Shown here: piece by piece, positions 54,407 through 64,000 of the stretch | Position numbering within the stretch: position 1 is the first letter of the stretch | Layout of the letters: each line of letters starts with the position of its first letter | DNA from: Coriolopsis trogii | Taxonomy: Eukaryota > Basidiomycota > Agaricomycetes > Polyporales > Polyporaceae | Assembly: GCA_020543525.1 (NCBI GenBank) | Contig: JAHYIO010000033.1 | Span: 2,232,001 to 2,296,000 of the forward strand | Direction of reading: 5' to 3' | Length of the DNA: 64,000 nucleotides | The notes under the pieces: model-generated | What the model was told of the DNA's origin: nothing | Database searches by the model: none | Seen by the model: only the letters and a program-made list of their open reading frames with translations | Program-made: the position numbers and the translations under genes

Positions 54407-56332
54407 TCAAGTGCGATTCCGTTTCCTCCGCCTCCCGCCCTCCCCTGGCTCTGCACCATCTTCGTCCATCGCAGTGCCGTTATCTTGAGCCTTTTGATTC
54501 TTCTCCTTGCCCTCCGCTACAAGCCGTTGGACGACTGTCTCCCACATCACGTCGTTGATCCCCTTCGCCTTGCCCAGCTGTTCCCTCAACCGGGCTACCT
54601 CCTCTTCAAGGTCTGTCACGCGAGATTGTAGGGACACTCCGTTCGCTTGAGAACCTGAGGCAGTAGGATTTACGAAAAATGCGTGGTCTTTGATAAGCTC
54701 CTCTTTCGAGTATGCGAAGAATGAGCTTGTCGTCGTCTAGACGAAGCTCATCTTGAGTCCCTCGTCATGACAGTAAGGAGCAAAGCACACACCTCAACCT
54801 GCGGTAGAACCAACAAGACGTCATGCGCTTCCCGAGTCTTGCCATCTCGGATGCGCTGAAATGGAGCGACCGGCCGCACCGGGATGTTTTCTCTGGCCTC
54901 GTTGGCCCCACCCCCAGTTAGCGTGAGACTGATGTGGCCGACGAGGTCTGGTGGTCGGAGCATCGCTGTCAGGTGTGTGATGCTCATGCCCTTGTGCGCG
55001 GAGAGCGTGCGGAGGAGCTGGTGCGAAGCGATGTCGTAAATGTGGATGAGACCAGTCGCGGTTCCCGCGAGGAGCATCGAGGAGGTTAACGAGATCGCCA
55101 TCGTCGTAACGGCCTCCCTATAGATAGACATCATCATCAGCTCAACACACAGCAGGTGGACAGGCATGCGACTTACCCGACGGAGATGAGCCGTTTCCTC
55201 GAGACACTGGGATCTGTGTTGTCGATGCGGATGACGTCGCTCACGCCTGCACCACCGACGGCCTCCATGGCGCGACTGAATTTGTCTTCTCGCTGTCGGA
55301 ATAGGTTCACCTGATGGATAGACCCGTCGCTAGAGGCAGCGAAGAATAGACGTTCCGTCGGGTCCCATACTACGGTGGATATCGGTTGAGGGAAATAGAA
55401 CGTCGTAAGAAGAGCTTTGGAAGAGAGGTCCCATAGCTAAGAAGACTTCAGTACGGAACACTAGGTGGCCTCATTGCGTGATTACAGCACGGATTGCCCG
55501 TGCTATGTCATATTCGTGTGAACGGACGCACCTTGACTGTGTGATCTACCGAGGCCGTCAAAATGCGACACAACGGGAAGGAGCCTATGCCGCAGACGAT
55601 GTCGTTCACCGGAAGTGTGTGGTCAGCGAAGTTGCAGTACGGTGTTGGAAGCTCGTTCTGCAAGCTGTCATCGAGAAGTCTGCATAGATAGTAATGTCAG
55701 AGCCCTGGCTATGAGAGTGTGTAGTAGCGACCAACCGCGCTATCGACCATACGCTGACGCCGGAGTCTTCGCTTCCTGCCAGCAAGCCAGCCCCATCCTG
55801 GGTAAAGCGGAGCACATTGATCTGGCGGTAGTGCGCGTCCCAAGAGTTGTACATTATTCCGGACGCAACCTACTATACGTGATGACAATGGTCAGTACCA
55901 TGCAGCTGGTTGGATCGACTGCAGTTACGTGCCTCCCAGAGGAATATCCGCCCTTGAGCGGTCGCGCCTGCGCAATACGTTCCTCGGGGGTCAATAGCAA
56001 TCGCGCTGAGCTTTTCTGGAAGCACTATCTTTAGGGCAAGTTGGTCCTGTAGTGGCTACTCAGTAAGTGTTTCCTAGAGACGGTGGGAATGGGAAGCCTA
56101 CCTTTTGAAAGTTGTATACGTTGAGGATGGACTTGTCCTGTTGGGCGGCGAGCATATAGCCACCCTGCCCATCTCTTGTCTGAGCTACAGCAGTACAATG
56201 CACACGAGCAGATGTTTGCTTCCAGGATGCAAGCGATGTACCGTTCTGTATATCATGGAGTGCGAGCGTTCCCGGGCCTGCACCAGGAGTCGAAGGTGCG
56301 GTTGCGCAAAGAATAGATTCGTGGAGATGCAT
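54407..56332 (-). CDS. IPI3: Pre-rRNA-processing WD40 protein Ipi3 (WDR18)
   Basis: Subunit of the Rix1/PELP1 complex that matures the 60S ribosomal subunit (ITS2 processing). The start at 56332 gives HLHESILCATAPSTPGAGPG. WD repeats follow: ALHDIQNGTSLASWKQTSAR, GTYCAGATAQGRIFLWE, INVLRFTQDGAGLLAGSEDS with GVSVWS, VNDIVCGIGSFPLCRILTAS with VDHTVKLWDLSSKALLTTF, STVVWDPTERLFFAASSDGS and TMAISLTSSMLLAGTATGLI. The C-terminus has the coiled coil VTDLEEEVARLREQLGKAKG typical of Ipi3, then a basic tail. About eight exons. Ipi3 and Rpf1 in one window both serve 60S assembly. Confidence 0.9.
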
Positions 56333-57011
56333 AGGAGAATGTTATCTGGTGTGTTGATTTCTCTGACGCCGCAAGGGGAGGGCAATGTTGGTACCCAGCT
56401 ATGGCGGTCTTTCCTTGTTGGAGTAAAGACTAGCGCTGGAAGAAGCTTGCAATTTCTTGCGAGACACGTGGGAGAACGGTGGCAGTGCTCCCAAGTGGTT
56501 CGGGCCCGATGCCGGGCAGTGAGGCTCCTGCAACCTGCCTCTTCTTCTGACAACGACGAGTTCATCACGAAACCACCATGTACGCAGCTGCGGACGAGAG
56601 TGATGCTGAATCTGCAAGAAGCGGACCCTCGCCTCGGTGGCTGGAGAACTCGAAAGAAAACAATTAGCAGCTCATCAGAGAAGAGTGGGACCTAATACAG
56701 TAGGTCGGAGGTGGCGAGGTGCAGCAGGGAGGCGCTTGGGCGTGACGTCATGTGCATGGCCGCGGCGTGAAGGCCATGGCTGGGGGCCTCGATATCCGAA
56801 AGTTCGAGCGATTTCCTCGCGCTCTCCAGCACCGCCCACAACCATGCTTGCCGCCTGCCTCCTCCCTCCACAGCCTGCTTCTGGTCCGCATACACGCCCC
56901 GCAGTACCCTAATCCAACTAGCACCGGAACTATATACCTCTCGCAGCTGTCCACTGCTCGCCCGTCGCTATCCTTGCCTGTCCCCGCTACTCCCTAGCTT
57001 TTCCTCCAGTC
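56333..57011. promoter_or_regulatory. Divergent region IPI3 / DnaJ gene
   Basis: These 679 bp hold both promoters. A perfect CRE palindrome is listed separately, and GAAAGTTC (two inverted heat-shock half-units) occurs at 56798-56805. Open frames of up to 196 codons run into this region but have no domains. Confidence 0.45.
56743..56750. promoter_or_regulatory. CRE-like site TGACGTCA
   Basis: A perfect ATF/CREB palindrome 262 bp upstream of the DnaJ ATG. In fungi such sites bind Atf1-type bZIP stress factors. With one site and no data, the assignment is tentative. Confidence 0.4.
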
Positions 57012-58786
57012 ATGGCCACCAATTTGTACGAGGTCCTTGGAATAGACAAGACTGCAACGGCCGAGGAAGGTACGCTGTTCCCCGTAAATGCATAGCAGCA
57101 GACCTATCACATTGTTGCCCCATTCCAGTCAGGAAGGCATATCGCAAGAGGGCTTTACAGACCCATCCCGATCGCTTGCCCCAGAACGTGAGTCTTCCCG
57201 AGAAGAAGGCTGCAGAGGAACAGTTTCGCCTGGTCAACAATGCCTATGAGGTGTTGAACGACGACAAGAATCGCAAGGTGCGTGCTATACAAACGAATTC
57301 TACAGGGCGTACAGTACGCTCAATCTAGCCATCATCCCAGTTGTACGACCAGCATGGCGTCTGGCCTCCCCCAACTGCAACCGAGCAACCCGACTACGCT
57401 CGCAGCTCTTCGAGGGATCCATTCGGGTCCTTCATGGGCGATCCCTTTGCAAACGACCCCTTCTTCAGCAGTCCCTTCGGCCGCAGTGCCCATCGTGGCC
57501 CAGCCTTTGCATTCACCGATCCCTTCGAACTCTTCAACCAGATATTTGGGGACCTCCACTCCGCGTTCGACAACGACCCGTTCTTCTCGAATCAGCCATT
57601 CTCCCGCTCGCCGTTCGACGATCCCTTCTTCCGCACGTCGTTCGGCGGCTCACCGTTTGGTCGCGACCCATTCGGAGGATCAATGTTCGGCCGTTCGCCT
57701 TTCGGCGGTCTCCTCGGCGGGTCAATGTTCCCTGCAATCGAAAGCATTCCGTCCGGTTCAAGGATGTACAGCTCCACGACCCAGGCGGTCGGCCAGAACG
57801 GTCAGTGGGTCTCTCGCAGCCAAATGACGCGCACCGTCAATGGCCGCACAGAAGTCATCACCAAGCGTATCGATGCGGAGGTGGGTCTGAACGCACCACA
57901 TCCCCTACACACGCCCCACGGAGATTGACCTCGTTCTTTCATTCAGGGCAACGAGCATGTGACGTATTCCTCGCCCGAAGGAGAGCGTTATACCATTAAT
58001 GGCATCGAGCAGCCTGTGCAAGGTTCCATTGAAGGACCACGACGCTCGAACTCGGGCAAGAGCCGTTCATCACGTCAACCACCAGCACCCATCGCAGACA
58101 GGCCCGCGAATTCATTCAGCGTCCCTATTTCCGGTACGCACCTTGACGCTTCCAACAGCGCACAGCCAGCCTCCTGATGCAGTCGCCTTCCAGGCTCATC
58201 TCACCACCGACACTCGCAAGCACAGCCCGTTGTACAAGAAGCCATCGTGCCGCCTCCCCCACAACCTCAATCCGACCGCCGCTCCTCTCGCCACAGCCAC
58301 CGGGAGCGCGAACGCGAGCGCACGAGCCACGACGATCCGCGGAGGGGCTACACCACGCCCATTCCTACCCGTAAGTTACCCTCCGCACGCTTGTCCGGTG
58401 ATTCTGACATTGGTATGGATCGAGAGCTCCGTGCTGACGACCCTCGTCAAGCTGCTGCCTATGTGAACGCTGGCGCCGACGGCCACTCCACGCACGCCCG
58501 ACGCTCGATGAGCAGCGCTGGGCATGGCGCCCCAGAGCCCTCGCCCACGATGCCAGGAGGGTACGAGCACGACCCGCACGCCCGCACACACTCGCACTCG
58601 GCCCACTCGCACTCGCACCCGGACCACACGCACTCGCGGCGTGACAGCAAGTACAAGCTGCACAAGGAGCACCGCTCCTCCGACTCTCAACACGCACACG
58701 AACGCGGCCATCGCGACTCTGCCAACCTGGCCGACTCAAAGTCGGCCCACAGCAACCACGAGAATCGCGGGTGGCGCGGATGGTGA
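57012..58786 (+). CDS. Class B DnaJ/Hsp40 co-chaperone (DNAJB6-like) with His/Ser-rich tail
   Basis: J-protein that stimulates Hsp70. The J domain is NLYEVLGIDKTATAEE, VRKAYRKRALQTHPDRLPQN and QFRLVNNAYEVLNDDKNRKL, with the HPD motif. A Gly/Phe/Asp-Pro-rich region follows (FGSFMGDPFANDPFFSSPFG, SPFDDPFFRTSFGG), then SRMYSSTTQAVGQNGQWVSR and SQMTRTVNGRTEVITKRIDA, a DNAJB2/B6-like strand pair. There is no Cys-rich zinc domain. After a 60-nt intron ending CTTCCAG the chain continues GSSHHRHSQAQPVVQ and has a long disordered tail rich in His, Arg and Ser (TRTHSHSAHSHSHPDHTHS-like), ending NRGWRGW. A shorter product ending near 58,177 results if that intron is retained. Confidence 0.86.
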
Positions 58787-59865
58787 GCGTTCGGCGGCCT
58801 TTTGCCAGGTGCCGTTTCTGCATTCTCTCTTCTTTCGGTACGCCCGAGCCGGTCAGGACTGATCCCATGTCTCCTCTTCTTCCGGATCCTCTCATCCCGC
58901 CCCGGTTTTGAACAGGTTGAACTCCTTCCTACGTCCGTTCCACCGGCAACATCATCACTAGAAGTATGAATACTGAACGCCAATATCTGGATGTGCGATA
59001 CGTCGTCAGCCGACCGGTCAGGTTTGGAGGCGCAGCGTTTGAACGTTCATCACCCATCGTCCATCTGTTCTCTATCCATCGTTCACCACCGGCCTATCAC
59101 GTTCGCTACGTGCTCGCCCCAGGCCCGTCCCGACCGTCAGTGTCTCTTTCTCGCTATCGATCATTTCCTCTGTATCCATACCTTCATCCCTGTCGTCATG
59201 CTTTGTCTTTGTACATCTCAATACCAAGTCTTTTTCCCCACCGTATGAGCTGCAGTCATGAAAGAACCGGATCGCTGCATATCGACTAGAAGTACAATAT
59301 TACTCACGCGGAACGCGAATGGGACAGTAACGTGAAAGCGATGCGACGCTCGGAGCAGCGAGCGGAAAGGCTGGTGGAGAGTATACACATGCCTCAATCC
59401 TCCTGACGGCCCCGGGGTAACAAAGGGAAACAGAGAGAGCCACTCCAGACGTGCGAAGCGAAGCGAGCCAAGGAAACACGAGAACGAATGGACGCTCGGA
59501 CATGTGCATGATAGACGAGCGCGGCAGTCGTAATAAACATTAGCGGGCCGATGGCGAGACGAGACGGATGTAAAGGAGCGGCGTGTGTCGGGAGCGAGAC
59601 ATGACAGCGAATAGTAGTAGCGGTACCATGCGAGGACTCGGGACGGGGGAATGCACATGTATACAATGGGGATATGAAGTTGGGGCCAGGAGGGGCAGAC
59701 CTGCAACGGGGTCGGTCTATAAAAACGGGAGGGGCGTACGGCTGATGCGAGGTGCAGGTCATTAAAGGTCATCACGGGATTCCGGAACCAGGAGAGGAGA
59801 AAGGAAAGGAAGTAGTCCGACTGGGAGAACAATGCAAACACCACAGCTGGCGGCGACAGTGCAGC
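58787..59865. other. Convergent 3' region DnaJ / Ste50-like gene
   Basis: 1.08 kb between convergent stops. Frames of up to 208 codons on the minus strand show no domain or plausible splicing. I see no repeat or RNA gene. Confidence 0.45.
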
Positions 59866-62275
59866 CTAAATGACTGCCGCCGTTCGTGTCTGTATGGGAG
59901 GGAACGCGGAGGACATGGGCGACACCTGCACCTGTTGTCCGCCCAGAAGGTCGTTCCGGTAGCTCGCCTCCTGGTCCCCGACCCCAAGGTGGGGCGCGTT
60001 CGCTGCGCTTGGTGTCGCGGGTGTCCCAGAGGACGAAGGCACTTTGCCGATGAACCATGAAGGCACCCATCCTCGGTCGCCGGACTCTTCTTTGACAGCC
60101 TGTGTGCGCGAAGACGTCAGACCGAGTGCAGTGTGCACGAAGGAACGGAAACTGACGTATGACCAATGGTTATACCGCTTGAATACTCGCAGACAGTCGT
60201 CTTTGTGGAGATTCAGCTCCTCGTCTCCCTTCTTCTTGTAATCCATCAGGGCGATACCAGGGAAACTTGTCGACAAGATGCTGAGTGGCAGTATCGGCGT
60301 GCTACCTGGTGGTGTTGAAGGCGGTGATGCGCTAGTGCCGTAACGCGCCGTCGCCTCTTGGATGGCCACGGCGACGGGGACCTTCGTCTCAAGCAGACAT
60401 CCCGCAGGCACCCACCCTTGGTGCGCAGGATCGTGTTCTACTTGGCCGGCACCTGCTGGATCGCGTTGCACAACCCACCAACCCCGTGCTCGTGAGACAA
60501 TGATGAAGGTATCCCCACTGTGCAGAGTCAGCGTTTGGGACATCGTTCGTATAAGGTGGATTACGCACACGACCACATCGAACTCGTCTTCCTGTTCCGC
60601 CATGTAAGGGTAAATCGCGACGGCATATGAGACCTCCGTGGCCGGTGGCATCTCTCTGGAAACCGGCGGCGTGCCCCCGTCGGAGGCGTCAGCTACGCTT
60701 GAGTTGGCGGCGTCACCCTGGGACTTCGATGTGTCGCCACCACTGTCGCTCTTGCTGTCGACCAGAGGTGACATCAATTCTGGCCATCCGGATTGTCCGT
60801 TTGGCACACTCGTCAACAGCCCCGGCGTTTGGTTTGGCAGTTGGCTGTTGACCTGCAATTTAGGTGGCCGTCCACGGTCTTGCGCTGTGGACGGTGCGAG
60901 AGTAGTTCCATGCGTGTTGACGCCAGGCGTAAGTGTCGACCTCGCAGAGCCTCCTTCGGTTGCCGACGCTTTGCGGGCAGCTTGCTTCTGTTGCGCAACG
61001 GCAATGGGCGATCGGATGTCCTTGATGTGCTTGAGCATGAAGACGGGGTTCTTCTTTGCATCTTTCAGTTTTTGGAATAGCAAGAGAGGTTTCTCGTCAT
61101 AGCTCAAACATCGCTCTATGCGGTTGCCTGATGGGGCCCGGGGTAAGTTTCGAGGAAGAAAGACTCGGAGCGACGGGAACATGCCTGGAGCGCCATAACA
61201 GATGAACATAGCATAATTCTGCCAGTCATCATTGTTGATCTTGTACTTCTTCAACGCCGCGGGTAGCACTTTCCAAGCTGGGTCATCGAGGCTAACCTTG
61301 AAGCTCTTGAGGTTGTCTTGGCTCTCTTGACGCTGAGGTCGAGGCGGGGCCGGGTTGGGTTGCAGCGTGCTTGTAGACGAATACGATGACTGCTGACTCG
61401 TCGACGGTTCACCCGCAGTGAATGTACTTGGGTTGCTTCGTGACTTGTCCGTGTAAGCTGAGGGGGGTTGGCGCGCAGTGCTACCGTGGATATCGTGCTC
61501 CATGCGTTGCGGAGAGGGTTGAGGGGATTCGACGTCTGCAGTAGGTTTGGTGGGAGATTTAGAAGGCTTCACAAAGGAAGCCCATTTGAACGAATGTGAA
61601 CGCTGCACAGGACTCTCTGCCTCGGCCTGCGAACAATGTTAGATTGATGAAAACGACCGAATCGTCCATCCTTACTACTGCAGGGCGCGGAGGAACAGTG
61701 CGAAGTTGATGAAGGTCCTCCATGCAGGTGCTGAGGGCGTCGCTCAATCGTCGATTGTCCTCCTCAAGCGCGCGAAGGCGGTCGCCTGTCGATACTATGA
61801 GATACTAGGGGACATACACGACCATAATCACGTACCTTGCCCCTTCATCAAGTCATACAACTTGTCAACACTTATATGTTCGTGACGGTCCTCTGCCTCA
61901 GCTGTACGAGGTGTTACAGGGGGCTCACCGTCGAGTAGAGAGCACCTACATGGAGGGACATAGTGGTCGGGTTCGATGGGGATGTTCTGGGAGAGTTTGA
62001 CATTGTAGACGGCCTTCAAGATAGCGAGCCTTTGGCCGATGGTTGCAATGCCGATCTCCTTGAGACTATCGGGGTCAAGAAGACAGAGGACATCGCCGGA
62101 TATGTTGTGCTCTAGGTGGTTGCTCGAGGCTGTGGGCATCGAGGAGAGGCAACGGAGACGCACCTTTAACCTGCTGCTCGTACTGCGGAAAGCCGAGTTT
62201 GGAGAGCCAATTATGAACGTCGTTCTCGTCCCAGTCTAGGATGCTCGTTCTGAGCTCGATGGACGACGCGTCCAT
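59866..62275 (-). CDS. STE50: MAPK-pathway adaptor, SAM-RA-SH3-SH3 (Ste50/Ubc2)
   Basis: Adaptor that tethers Ste11-type MAPKKK to Ras/Cdc42 signals; basidiomycete Ubc2 proteins add C-terminal SH3 domains and act in mating, filamentation and virulence. The N-terminal SAM domain is DWDENDVHNWLSKLGFPQYE, EHNISGDVLCLLDPDSLKEI, IATIGQRLAILKAVYNVKLS. The RA domain has SFKVSLDDPAWKVLPAALKK and FPSLRVFLPRNLPRAPSGNR. The first SH3 is SYAVAIYPYMAEQEDEFDVV, then GDTFIIVSRARGWWVVQRDP and GWVPAGCLLE. The second is GIALMDYKKKGDEELNLHKD, ending DRGWVPSWFIGKVPSSSG. The start at 62275 (MDASSIELRTS) is preferred; an in-frame ATG at 62518 and one at 62623 would add a disordered leader. Two SH3 domains distinguish it from the ascomycete protein. 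Confidence 0.92.
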
Positions 62276-62621
62276 GACGGATGATGAAGGGAGAGGAGAG
62301 GCCGGGGGTGAGCCAGGGTCGAGCAGAGGTGTAGTCTGAATTCGAGAGGCGACGACAACATCGCCCGAAATCCGTCTCCCTTTGCGCTTGGCGTGTCCCG
62401 GGACCTGATCGGCCACGCGAGCCAACACGGCCCCCGAGCACCCCCAATCAATGTTAGCTGTCCCGCGCTTCGTCGCTCTCTCAGTTGACGCAGCCGGCCT
62501 TACGTCCTCCGTCCTGCTCATCCATATCTTGTCCGAGTTCCCTTCTGCACTGCCCGGACTTGCTCGCTCTCCGTCTTCCCAGTATCGTCGTCGCGACTGA
62601 TGGTATACGACACTCACGCAC
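62276..62621. promoter_or_regulatory. Divergent region Ste50-like gene / right-edge gene
   Basis: These 346 bp between two starts hold both promoters, unless the longer adaptor start is used. No TATA box seen. Confidence 0.4.
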
Positions 62622-64000
62622 ATGGACGACCTCTATCAGAATGCCTGGACTGAAACAGCTGATGCCCCCACACCCGCCACATTCAAGACCGACTCAACCA
62701 CCACATGGTCTCCTCCAAGCAAGTTGACCAGTGCCTTCGACGAGGAGGCTGATCTTGCTGCCCCTTCGTGGTCCACCGGAGCTGGTATAAGCTGGAACGA
62801 ACCTAGCACCCCGGGCTTTTCCTGGTCGCAAACCGAAGCAGACGCTGGATGGGGACCGAGCACATACGAAGGAATATCTTTTAGCAAAGCTTCTGTGGAC
62901 TTGGACGCCACCGCGAATGTACTGGCAGACCCAAAGCCAGCAGCAATCATAAGCGACCCAGAACCCGTAGACGACGCTGAAGTTACAGTCCCATCTCCGA
63001 GTTCAACGCCTGGCCTTCCATCTTCGCCCTTTCAGGCTCCATCTCCTACGTTTCCAGAACCTGTCTCTACGCATGTTTTTGAGGTGACGATTGAACCTGT
63101 CGCACCCCCCAGTCCGGATGGCTTTGGCAGTTTCGAGTCTGGACTACCGGAGGAAGTTCCGACGTCGCCTGCGTTTGCAATCGTCGACGAGGAGGTGAAT
63201 GCCTGGGGTTCCTCCGCATGGACCGATAACAAGTCAGAAGACGAAGTGGCAGAAGAGCCTGTGGATGAGTGGGAAAGGGCTAGACGAGAAAAGGCAAAGC
63301 AAGACCGCCGTGTTGTAAGTCAGTCACAATGTTTTGCCTCTCTACTTGACCAATGTCTGTTATAGCCTCCAGAGTTATTGACCAATATTATACGCGAATG
63401 CGAGGCTGTTTCTCTCGAGATCTTCGCAGAACCCAAGGATGACAGTGAGGTGTCTGATGAAGATGCTTGGAGGAACGATCGTCGAAGTGGAATAGAAGGC
63501 GTTCCGGGCCTGTGAGTGTGCAGCATTATAGCTAGTGTAAGAGCAGAAGCTAAGATATATGTACCCTGCGGACCAATAGCAACTCCTTCATAGATTCATT
63601 CTTACCTCCCCTCATGCTCGAGCCCCCACCGCGGTTCTCTCAAACGGACATCTCGAAGAAGATGGTTACATCTGTCAAGCTGACGAAAAACCTCCCACTC
63701 AGCCGGTTAAGTCCCATGTCGCACTACCTCTCTGCCAAAGGGTCTACGGCTTGGGAGGTCTCAGTGAAGGAACGCAAGGAGGCTGTGGAAGATGACATTC
63801 CTGTGGGCTGGCGCATCGTGGAGAAAGCACCTACCCCCTTAGCGGAAACAAAGGACAAGAAGCCAGGGGGTCGCTTGTTTTCTTTCTGGGGTCGTCGGCA
63901 ATCGCAGGTTGCATCGCCCGCTTCCAGCGTATTGGGCGGAGACAGCGATAGTCGTTCGTCCTCAATTGACAAGCCGAAGAGTCCCGCGATAGATGATGTC
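62622..64000 (+). CDS. Unknown acidic, Trp/Ser/Pro-rich protein (3' end beyond right edge)
   Basis: I do not recognise this gene. The first exon (62622 to about 63316) encodes an acidic, disordered region with spaced Trp residues (WSPPSK, GAGISWNEPSTPGFSWSQTE, DAGWGPSTYEG). It then reads WERARREKAKQDRR and, after an intron, LLTNIIRECEAVSLEIF and EDAWRNDRRSGIEGVPGL. A third exon starts NSFIDSFLPPLMLEPPPRF and contains SVKLTKNLPLSRLSPMSHYL and GWRIVEKAPTP. It is open to the edge with no stop. The short Trp/acidic motifs recall trafficking adaptor ligands, but I have no firm evidence. Confidence 0.7.

Noticed and set aside
1..64000. CRISPR arrays, rRNA genes, prophage or operon features
   Set aside because: None seen; the window is eukaryotic nuclear DNA with spliceosomal introns throughout.

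Overview
The window is nuclear DNA of a filamentous basidiomycete, most likely a wood-decaying Agaricomycete. Genes are dense and intron-rich (mostly 48-65 nt GT-AG introns). The set includes a GH7 cellobiohydrolase, a Ubc2/Ste50-type SAM-RA-SH3-SH3 adaptor and a KDZ-superfamily DNA transposon, all typical of that group. No species can be named from the sequence alone.

Layout, left to right. 1-11.4 kb: an MRP-type (ABCC) ABC transporter running off the left edge, a ubiquitin C-terminal hydrolase, ZPR1, nucleoporin NUP53 and a fungal protein of unknown function. 11.8-17.5 kb: three mitochondrial genes (cytochrome c heme lyase, TIM44, enoyl-thioester reductase ETR1) and a p24 cargo receptor. 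17.6-21.0 kb: the ribosome-biogenesis factor RPF1 and a core-only GH7 cellobiohydrolase. 22.7-32.2 kb: a complete 9,450-bp KDZ transposon. 32.3-43.5 kb: PRP40, mitoribosomal bL21m, ATP1, a DUF2408 protein and tropomyosin. 43.7-48.0 kb: MsrB, a small MULE-like non-autonomous element and a GPCR-like 7TM protein. 48.6-64 kb: CDK7/KIN28, a RanBP2-zinc-finger nucleoporin, a complex I 21-kDa-type subunit, IPI3, a class B DnaJ, the Ste50/Ubc2 adaptor and a partial unknown gene at the right edge.

The most interesting object is the KDZ element at 22,726-32,175. It has 475-bp terminal inverted repeats (11 mismatches by hand alignment), a perfect 8-bp target duplication ATCGGCGT, and a 996-residue transposase in 8 exons that reads through without stops or frameshifts. 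It carries two further intact multi-exon genes on the same strand: a 446-aa acidic/proline-rich protein I do not recognise, and a 501-aa basic protein with an HMG-box-like segment. It sits 87 bp upstream of the PRP40 start codon and separates that gene from its original upstream sequence. The intact genes and similar arms suggest a recent, possibly still competent insertion.

Secondary points are a second mobile element (858 bp, 9-bp target duplication), a 1,022-nt intron in a genome of ~55-nt introns, a candidate 26-nt intron, several coding exons of 12-20 nt, and a concentration of nuclear genes for mitochondrial proteins, two pairs of which share short divergent promoters. Exon boundaries were read by hand from splice motifs and frame continuity; no alignment or RNA evidence was available.
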